In this document: positions 1-4,555 of the stretch, in pieces
How the letters are laid out: every line of letters starts with the position of its first letter
Position numbering within the stretch: the stretch's first letter is position 1
DNA from: Nitrososphaerota archaeon
GTDB taxonomy: Archaea > Thermoproteota > Nitrososphaeria > Nitrososphaerales > Nitrosopumilaceae
Assembly (NCBI GenBank): GCA_016200035.1
Contig: JACQFM010000073.1
Location: 1 to 5,830 of the forward strand
Length of the DNA stretch: 5,830 bases
Reading direction: 5' to 3'
Program-made: the position numbers and the translations under genes
Notes under the pieces: generated by a model
What the model saw: only the letters and a program-made list of their open reading frames with translations
What the model was told of the DNA's origin: nothing
The model's database searches: none

Positions 1-338
1 CTGCCTGTGCCAAATGTGGTAGGAATGAGAATCTTTGGTATTTTCAGTTCTGCAGCTGCGTATTTTGAGACGTCTTGAGAGCTTCCGCCTCCAAGGCCAA
101 TTATGGCGGATAAATTCTTTGATTTGTATTCAGAAATTACCTTTTGTACTGTTTCAATTGATGGTTCTGGCTCAACTTTATCAAAAAGTAAATAATCCTT
201 AATTCCCATTTTGGTCAACCACTTTGAGGATACTTCTGGAGGCGCGGTAGTCACAATAAGAGAATTTCTTGGATATTCAGTTTCAGAAAGTGCGTTTTTT
301 CCAAACTTAATTATTTTAGGAATTCTTATAGTATACAT
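1..338 (-). CDS. Iron-containing alcohol dehydrogenase family protein, N-terminal 112 residues (possible semialdehyde reductase)
   Basis: The gene runs leftward from an ATG at 338-336 and is cut by the window edge after 112 codons. Visible directly: the Rossmann-type nucleotide-binding signature GLGGGSSQD at residues 81-89 followed by Lys92, and the second dinucleotide-binding motif PTTFGTG at 106-112. Both are hallmarks of the Fe-ADH/dehydroquinate synthase-like superfamily. The metal-binding His/Asp residues would lie in the missing C-terminal part. Upstream of 338 the frame reaches a TAA (386-384) with no other ATG, and a TATA box sits about 26 nt upstream, which supports this start. From memory, the N-terminus (MYTIRIPKIIKFG) resembles the Nitrosopumilus enzyme described as malonic/succinic semialdehyde reductase of the 3-hydroxypropionate/4-hydroxybutyrate cycle, which would make it an NAD(P)H-dependent cytoplasmic carbon fixation enzyme. 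The family call is firm; the substrate is inference, and another alcohol dehydrogenase is possible. Confidence 0.88.
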   Translation of the reverse strand, partial: MYTIRIPKIIKFGKNALSETEYPRNSLIVTTAPPEVSSKWLTKMGIKDYLLFDKVEPEPSIETVQKVISEYKSKNLSAIIGLGGGSSQDVSKYAAAELKIPKILIPTTFGTG

Positions 339-359
339 GCAATGAGTAATTTTGTAATT

Positions 360-368
360 ATTATTATA
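360..368 (-). promoter_or_regulatory. TATA box (box A) for the Fe-ADH gene
   Basis: On the minus strand this reads TATAATAAT, centred near 364, 26 nt upstream of the ATG at 338. That spacing equals the usual archaeal distance from box A to the transcription start, so the mRNA would start at or next to the A of the ATG and be leaderless. No Shine-Dalgarno sequence lies before the ATG, which fits. Confidence 0.55.
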
Positions 369-382
369 CCTTAACTTAACTA

Positions 383-390
383 CTTATAAG
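383..390. promoter_or_regulatory. Palindromic CTTATAAG, possible second box A or regulator site
   Basis: CTTATAAG is a perfect 8-bp palindrome containing a TATA-like core. Read leftward it could give a second Fe-ADH transcript starting near 360, with a leader of about 22 nt. Read rightward it could start a transcript near 412 into the structured intergenic region. No other evidence separates these options, and a chance AT-rich match is possible. Confidence 0.25.
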
Positions 391-393
391 AAA

Positions 394-429
394 TTGCCAT
401 TTTTACTATGGAATTCTTGTAAATGGCAA
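394..429. repeat. Inverted repeat, 9-bp arms
   Basis: TTGCCATTT at 394-402 is the exact reverse complement of AAATGGCAA at 421-429, with an 18-nt spacer. Allowing a 2-nt TT bulge extends the stem inward by TAC/GTA pairing (404-406 with 419-421). It lies just upstream of the Fe-ADH promoter. It could be a regulator-binding dyad or an RNA hairpin if the region is transcribed; the role is unknown. Confidence 0.55.
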
Positions 430-469
430 AATTTACTTGGCTGGATTTTGTCGGTGTCAAATTATCAGT

Positions 470-538
470 ATTGACGAGAACGCCAATACTCAGCGTCGGG
501 GGTTGAGATGAGAATGAAACGCATGCGTTCTCGTCAAT
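470..538. repeat. Long perfect dyad, 14-bp arms around a 41-nt centre; candidate structured RNA
   Basis: ATTGACGAGAACGC at 470-483 pairs perfectly with GCGTTCTCGTCAAT at 525-538. The right arm overlaps a 12-bp perfect palindrome, AACGCATGCGTT, at 518-529. Inside, GCGT (493-496) can pair with ACGC (519-522) as an alternative inner stem. The whole 69-bp unit is about 49% GC in an AT-rich setting, and T-rich sequence (TTTATTT) follows on the plus side. Possible roles are a small structured RNA, a hairpin terminator of a short transcript, or a tiny relic with terminal inverted repeats. No clear target-site duplication flanks it. The dyad itself is certain; its function is not known. Confidence 0.7.
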
Positions 539-569
539 TTATTTAAAAAGTGCTCGATATTTAGGCAAT

Positions 570-619
570 GATTAACAAAGTTAACCTAGTTTTCTATCAT
601 GGATCCGATTTTGTTAATC
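570..619. repeat. Inverted repeat, 10-bp arms
   Basis: GATTAACAAA at 570-579 is the exact reverse complement of TTTGTTAATC at 610-619, with a 30-nt spacer. The left arm also begins a compact dyad, TTAAC-AAA-GTTAA (572-584), which looks like a regulator operator with 5-bp half-sites. The element lies about 115 bp upstream of the TATA box for the 765 gene, so it could be a distal operator or be unrelated to that gene. Confidence 0.5.
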
Positions 620-734
620 GACTAAATTATTACCATAACTCAATGTTTTGATAAAATTTCATCTAAGGAAAGAACAAAATTATCTCCGTTCTGATATAAT
701 AGTAAGTGATAATCGATATCTTTCGACACCAGAC

Positions 735-744
735 TATATATTTA
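735..744 (+). promoter_or_regulatory. TATA box (box A) for the 225-aa lipoprotein-like gene
   Basis: TATATATTTA centred near 739 lies 26 nt before the GTG at 765, the standard archaeal box A to start-site distance. It predicts a transcript beginning at the start codon itself. There is no purine-rich ribosome binding site before 765, so leaderless translation is the simplest reading. This also supports GTG 765 as the start. Confidence 0.65.
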
Positions 745-764
745 GATAAATGACACAGACGTAA

Positions 765-1442
765 GTGAACACAAAATTCAACCCTAAAATCATTTTAGGC
801 ATTGTGGCAGGTCTTGCCACTGCTTCTGTGTTGATACTTGTTGTAACAGGCTGCTTTGATAACATCTCTGGAAAATGTCTTTCCTTAACTCAAGAAAAAA
901 AAATATCAAAGATAGAAGTTCAACTTGTGACTAGACCACTTACAGATCTGCTACCAACTAAAGAGGATGTTGGTAATGAGTGGAACATGGAAAAACCGAT
1001 AAATCCTAAAGACCTGAGTGCTGACTATGCAACTGCTAGTGTCAAAGAAGAATCGCTTAAGAGAGTAGCTCAATTACCAGGAGTACTAGATATAATCTAT
1101 CAAGAATTCTCAATAAGTGGAGACCATAAGCGTACTGATGTTTCAATCTTGCTTTACAAATTTGATTCAATTGATAATGCAACAAAGCTTTACCAGTATG
1201 GTGTTGACAAATTGGAAAAAGGTAAGGATGTTGAAAAATTTCCAACCTCTTCAATTAAAGCTACTTGCTCGGGTGGTTTTGTGAATATGGACATAAAAGG
1301 AGCTGTAACAATAATAAATTGCCTCAAAAGTAACATTGGAATTTCAGTAATATCATATGACAACTATACGTTACCTATTAGTTCATCAAAAACTGCGCCA
1401 ACATTTGCGGAAATAATTGCTGAGAAGATTCAGAAACTCTGA
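765..1442 (+). CDS. Secreted or membrane-anchored protein of unknown function (lipoprotein-like)
   Basis: I do not recognise the family. The 225-aa product starts at GTG 765; an in-frame TAA (762-764) rules out extension, and the next in-frame ATG (residue 74) would remove the hydrophobic segment. Residues 1-8 are polar with two Lys. Residues 9-29 form one hydrophobic helix ending in VTGC (27-30), a lipobox-like motif that would place Cys30 at the mature N-terminus. Alternatively the segment is a plain membrane anchor. The rest (about 31-225) is hydrophilic with mixed helix and strand character, so it probably faces outside. It carries an LLPT...DVG..W stretch at 62-73 and Cys38, Cys168 and Cys186; the last two could form a disulfide. 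The gene ends in tandem stops (TGA TAA). It lies 76 bp before aspS on the same strand but has its own TATA box, so a shared function with tRNA charging is not implied. Confidence 0.8.
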   Translation: MNTKFNPKIILGIVAGLATASVLILVVTGCFDNISGKCLSLTQEKKISKIEVQLVTRPLTDLLPTKEDVGNEWNMEKPINPKDLSADYATASVKEESLKRVAQLPGVLDIIYQEFSISGDHKRTDVSILLYKFDSIDNATKLYQYGVDKLEKGKDVEKFPTSSIKATCSGGFVNMDIKGAVTIINCLKSNIGISVISYDNYTLPISSSKTAPTFAEIIAEKIQKL

Positions 1443-1508
1443 TAAGAAATTTCCACACTTTTACTCTAGAAACACAAATTAACACTAACTAGGACAGATT
1501 TGATGAAA

Positions 1509-1512
1509 AGGA
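1509..1512 (+). promoter_or_regulatory. Weak Shine-Dalgarno-like AGGA before aspS
   Basis: AGGA ends 6 nt before the ATG at 1519, within a purine-rich run (1506-1516). It matches part of the archaeal consensus AGGAGGTGAT and favours 1519 over other candidates. The 76-bp gap upstream (1443-1518) has no good TATA box; CTTTTACTC at 1458-1466 is a poor candidate. It is therefore unclear whether aspS has its own promoter or is read through from the 765 gene. Confidence 0.35.
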
Positions 1513-1518
1513 AAGATT

Positions 1519-2832
1519 ATGATTGATAATGAGCTTGGTAATTGGCGTAGGACAATTTACTCGCACGAACTTGATCCTTCCATGGATGGAAAAGAAGCAA
1601 TCGTCATGGGATGGGTTTCAAGTGTTAGGGATCATGGAAACTTGGTATTTATGATGCTAACCGATAAAGAAGGTGACATTCAGGTAACAGCAAAAGCTGG
1701 TTCATGCCCTGATGAAATAAGACAAGCCATAGTCAAATTAAAAGAACAATCATGTGTGGCTGTAAGAGGTATAATCAAACCTTCCAGTAAAGCCCCACGT
1801 GGAGCCGAAATACAGCCAAGTGAGCTCAAAATCTTCTCACAGGTTGAGAAGGTTGCCCCTTTTACCGCCCAAACAAAAACCGTAGCAAACATAGATACTA
1901 GATTAGAGATACGAGCTGTCGATTTACGAAGAAATAGTTTGCGTTATATTTTCAAGATACGAGGTTTAGTTTTAAAATCAATAAGGGAGTACCTTTATGA
2001 AAAAAAGTTTATAGAAATAAACACTCCGAAGATCATTGCCACTGCAACGGAAGGAGGTGCAGCACTATTTCCAATATTCTATTACAACAAAGAGGCATTT
2101 CTTGCCCAGAGTCCACAACTTTACAAAGAACAACTTACAATGAGTTTTGAAAGAGTATTTGAAATTGCACCAATTTTTAGGGCAGAGCCTTCAAGAACTA
2201 ACAGACACCTTTCTGAAGCAATATCAATAGACTTGGAAGAAGCGTTTGTTGACTACAACGACATAATGAAGCACATTGAAAACATAATAAAAAGATCGAT
2301 TCAAACAGTAAGAGATTATCACTCGAATTCAGACGGCAATGTGCAACTCATCATACCTGAAATTCCAAGCTCAATTCCTCAATATACATATTCTGAACTC
2401 CTAGAAAAAATGCAGAAAGCTGGAACAAACACTGAATGGGGTGATGACTTTTACCCCTCACATTTAAAAAAGATAAACTTGACTGGCTTTTACTTCATAA
2501 AGGACTGGCCATTAGCTCCAAAGCCATTTTATGTTAAGGCAAAAAAAAGTGATCCGAAAATATCAGAATCGTTTGATCTCATGTTTGGTGATTTGGAACT
2601 TTGTTCTGGCAGTACAAGAATTGAGTCAAAATCAGATCTTGAGGAACGCATGAGAAACAAGGGCTTCAAGTTGGAAGCTTTTGATTATCATCTCAGAGTA
2701 TTCGATTATGGAGTACCACCACATGCAGGCTGCGGAATAGGGCTTGAAAGACTGATGATGGCACTTACAGGAACTGAAAACATTAGGGATGTAACATTTT
2801 ATCCACGAGATGTAGATAGACTGACACCCTAG
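1519..2832 (+). CDS. aspS: Aspartate--tRNA(Asp/Asn) ligase, predicted non-discriminating
   Basis: This class IIb aminoacyl-tRNA synthetase activates Asp with ATP and charges tRNA. At 437 aa it matches the compact archaeal AspRS length (about 430-440) and lacks the bacterial insertion domain. The N-terminal OB-fold anticodon-binding domain spans about residues 10-110 (GWVSSVRDHGN at 31-41). The catalytic domain has motif 1 around EINTP (166-170), a flipping-loop-like ATEGG (176-180), QSPQLYKEQ (197-205), motif 2 starting FRAE (220-223) with T227 and RHL (229-231), and motif 3 GIGLER (406-411). As I recall, Thermococcus AspRS uses Trp26 and Lys85 to reject tRNA-Asn. By hand alignment the equivalents here are Ser34 and Pro93, and Pro at the second site is typical of non-discriminating enzymes. 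With gatCAB downstream, the enzyme should also make Asp-tRNA-Asn for amidation. It lies 9 bp before gatC. All catalytic motifs appear intact. Confidence 0.96.
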   Translation: MIDNELGNWRRTIYSHELDPSMDGKEAIVMGWVSSVRDHGNLVFMMLTDKEGDIQVTAKAGSCPDEIRQAIVKLKEQSCVAVRGIIKPSSKAPRGAEIQPSELKIFSQVEKVAPFTAQTKTVANIDTRLEIRAVDLRRNSLRYIFKIRGLVLKSIREYLYEKKFIEINTPKIIATATEGGAALFPIFYYNKEAFLAQSPQLYKEQLTMSFERVFEIAPIFRAEPSRTNRHLSEAISIDLEEAFVDYNDIMKHIENIIKRSIQTVRDYHSNSDGNVQLIIPEIPSSIPQYTYSELLEKMQKAGTNTEWGDDFYPSHLKKINLTGFYFIKDWPLAPKPFYVKAKKSDPKISESFDLMFGDLELCSGSTRIESKSDLEERMRNKGFKLEAFDYHLRVFDYGVPPHAGCGIGLERLMMALTGTENIRDVTFYPRDVDRLTP

Positions 2833-2841
2833 AGTACGAAA

Positions 2842-3108
2842 ATGGTAAAAAGAGAAGAAATAGCACATGCTGCAGATCTCATTAAGATAGATCTAGAAGA
2901 GCATGAAAAATATTTCGAGCAAGTAGAAAAAATTCTTAGCTACTTTGATATTCTTAATAAGGCAAATATTGAATCTGAAGATCTTGTTACACAGGTACTG
3001 CCAATTGAGAAGCTTAGAGAAGACAAGTATATTGTATATGGCGAAAAACTAATTGAGAAATTAAAGAACTACAAAGGGACGTTTATCGAAGCGCCAAAGA
3101 TGATCTAA
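2842..3108 (+). CDS. gatC: Asp-tRNA(Asn) amidotransferase subunit C
   Basis: This small subunit of the GatCAB amidotransferase wraps between GatA and GatB and stabilises GatA. It has no catalytic site. The 88-aa product is close to the family's usual length (about 90-100). The N-terminal half (about 3-40) is two amphipathic helices with the family pattern of acidic and hydrophobic positions ending in KILSYFDIL. The conserved LRED sits at 58-61, and the C-terminus ends in FIEAPKMI, the form of the family's terminal Phe-x-x-Pro-Lys element. ATG 2842 follows the aspS stop by 9 bp; no Shine-Dalgarno is evident, so reinitiation after aspS is likely. The stop is 1 bp before the gatA ATG. Position between aspS and gatA confirms the call, since GatC alone is weakly conserved. 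Confidence 0.93.
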   Translation: MVKREEIAHAADLIKIDLEEHEKYFEQVEKILSYFDILNKANIESEDLVTQVLPIEKLREDKYIVYGEKLIEKLKNYKGTFIEAPKMI

Positions 3109-3109
3109 A

Positions 3110-4555
3110 ATGAACCTTGCAATATCGGCTGTACAATATGTTGAAGAAATAAAAAATGGCAATATATCAGTAGAGGAATTTGTAACAAAGACATTAGAAA
3201 GAATAGAAAATGTTGAAAAAAATCTTCATGCGTATATTTCTGTTAACAAGAATGCTCTAGAGGAGGCAAAACAGATAGATAAAAAAATAAAATCAAAAGA
3301 AAAAGTAGGTTCCCTTCTTGGAATGCCTATCTCAATTAAAGATAACATTTGCGTAAAAGGAATGAAAACTACCTGTGCATCAAAACTTCTAGAAGATTTT
3401 GTTGCCCCCTATGACGCAACTACAATTTCAAGGTTGAAATCTGAAGGTGCCATAGTCATGGGGAAAACAAACCTAGATGAGTTTGCAATGGGATTGACAA
3501 CTGAATTCAGCTATTTTGGACCCAGCAGAAATCCTTGGAATACAAGTTATGTTCCCGGTGGTTCGTCTGGAGGTAGTGCAGTCTCTGTTAGTGCGAATGA
3601 ATGTATTGCTTCACTTGGTTCTGATACGGGTGGTTCAGTAAGAAACCCGGCAAGCTTTTGTTCTGTCGTGGGATTGAAGCCAACCTACGGATTGGTAAGC
3701 AGATACGGCCTTGTCTCATATGCCAACAGTATGGAGCAAATAGGTCCAATTACGAAGACGGTAGAAGACACTGCCTTCCTTTTAAATACAATTTCAGGAT
3801 TTGATCCTTTCGATAATACAACTATAGAAAGCGAAAGAATTGACTACCGAAAAAATTTGGACGCTGGTGTAGAAGGAAAAAGAATTGGTGTCGTTTCAGA
3901 GATGACTGGAGAAGGTCTTGATAGTGCCGTCGCTAAAGCTAGCAGAAGAGCTATATCAAAATTTCAAGAACTAGGAGCCGAGTGTACTGAAATTTCTCTT
4001 GATTTTGTAAAGTATGCGGTGGCAACATATTATGTTATAGCGGTAACTGAAGCAGGAAGTAATCTTGCCAGATATGACAACATAAGATATGGTTTTGACT
4101 TTGATGTTGAAGGATACGAATTTAACGCGTATATAAAAAAGGTTAGAAAAAATTTTGGACCAGAATTAACACGAAGGATGATTCTTGGAGCCTTCACTCC
4201 ATCGGCTGGGTACGCCGGAAAATATTTTCTTAAAGCCTTGAATGTAAAAAATAAAATAAGATCGCAGGTAAAACAAGCGTTCAAAAAAGTAGACTTTCTA
4301 ATCGCACCCACAGTGCCCGTTTTACCCTTCAAACTTGGTGAAAAAATAGATGACCCATTGGCTCTATATCTACTTGATATCAATACAATAATTGCAAACC
4401 TCTCAGGCATACCAGCTATATCTGTTCCATATGAAATTGTAAACGGCCTTCCTGTGGGAATACAACTCTTTGCAGATTCTATGCAGGAAAGAGCACTTCT
4501 TCAAGCTGCATACGCAATAGAACAAACAACAAATCTGCCTGGTGTGCCAATGTGA
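3110..4555 (+). CDS. gatA: Asp-tRNA(Asn) amidotransferase subunit A (glutaminase)
   Basis: This amidase-signature subunit hydrolyses glutamine to release ammonia, which is channelled to GatB. The 481-aa length is normal for GatA. The Ser-cisSer-Lys triad is complete: Lys77 in SIKDN (75-79), Ser152 in the GGSSGGS loop (150-156) and nucleophile Ser176 in SDTGGSVR (171-178). The spacing between them (75 and 24 residues) equals that of Staphylococcus GatA (Lys79, Ser154, Ser178). With the same two-residue offset, the glutamine-pocket residues I recall (Tyr309, Arg358, Asp425) map to Tyr307, Arg356 and Asp423. The later blocks NLARYD (318-323) and NLSGIPAISVP (430-440) are also typical of GatA rather than generic amidases. 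ATG 3110 follows the gatC stop by 1 bp; GATGATCT (3099-3106) is a weak ribosome-site match. The stop overlaps the gatB start. Nothing appears broken. Confidence 0.97.
   Translation: MNLAISAVQYVEEIKNGNISVEEFVTKTLERIENVEKNLHAYISVNKNALEEAKQIDKKIKSKEKVGSLLGMPISIKDNICVKGMKTTCASKLLEDFVAPYDATTISRLKSEGAIVMGKTNLDEFAMGLTTEFSYFGPSRNPWNTSYVPGGSSGGSAVSVSANECIASLGSDTGGSVRNPASFCSVVGLKPTYGLVSRYGLVSYANSMEQIGPITKTVEDTAFLLNTISGFDPFDNTTIESERIDYRKNLDAGVEGKRIGVVSEMTGEGLDSAVAKASRRAISKFQELGAECTEISLDFVKYAVATYYVIAVTEAGSNLARYDNIRYGFDFDVEGYEFNAYIKKVRKNFGPELTRRMILGAFTPSAGYAGKYFLKALNVKNKIRSQVKQAFKKVDFLIAPTVPVLPFKLGEKIDDPLALYLLDINTIIANLSGIPAISVPYEIVNGLPVGIQLFADSMQERALLQAAYAIEQTTNLPGVPM
4552..4555 (+). promoter_or_regulatory. 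GTGA stop-start overlap coupling gatA and gatB
   Basis: The gatB GTG (4552-4554) overlaps the gatA TGA (4553-4555) by 4 nt in all. A GGTG tract at 4541-4544, inside gatA and 7 nt before the GTG, is a partial match to the archaeal ribosome site. Together these suggest translational coupling, which would help keep the two subunits equimolar. Confidence 0.6.

Larger units (their letters stand above)
339..764. other. Divergent intergenic region, no convincing gene
   Basis: This 426-bp region separates the leftward Fe-ADH gene from the rightward 225-aa gene. It holds a TATA box for each neighbour (360-368 minus, 735-744 plus), three inverted repeats (394-429, 470-538, 570-619) and several TTAAC/GTTAA pentamers. 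No tRNA was recognised: no T-loop GTTCRA-type motif in a foldable context. No box C/D pair and no ORF longer than 27 codons with a plausible start were seen on the plus strand. The 470-538 patch is about 49% GC by hand count (34 of 69), clearly richer than the A/T-dominated sequence around it. The stretch from 620 to 730 shows nothing beyond AT-rich sequence. Confidence 0.7.

Noticed and set aside
470..538. H/ACA or C/D guide RNA
   Set aside because: No ACA-type box follows the stem on the plus strand, the 3' side of the possible pocket is only 2-4 nt, and there is no C box plus D box pair. A structured RNA of another type remains open.
470..538. Minimal transposable element (MITE) defined by terminal inverted repeats
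   Set aside because: No target-site duplication is visible at the ends and the unit is only 69 bp. Without other genomic copies this cannot be supported.
455..542. Imperfect direct repeat GTCAAATTAT (456-465) and GTCAATTTAT (533-542)
   Set aside because: One mismatch in ten in AT-rich sequence. The second copy is partly the arm of the dyad, so the similarity adds no independent signal.
540..764. tRNA gene
   Set aside because: No T-arm consensus, no D-arm and no 7-bp acceptor pairing at tRNA spacing could be found on reading the region on both strands.
1680..1892. 70-codon minus-strand ORF inside aspS, and similar ones at 1057-1254, 2632-2868, 4687-4914, 4983-5201 and 5532-5729
   Set aside because: All are antisense to well-supported genes (2632-2868 also spans the aspS-gatC junction) and their translations show no recognisable domain. 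They are shadows of the coding strand.
4030..4410. 126-codon ORF on the minus strand
   Set aside because: It lies wholly within gatA, whose catalytic and substrate-binding residues are intact in the plus frame. No family motif or promoter supports the antisense frame.
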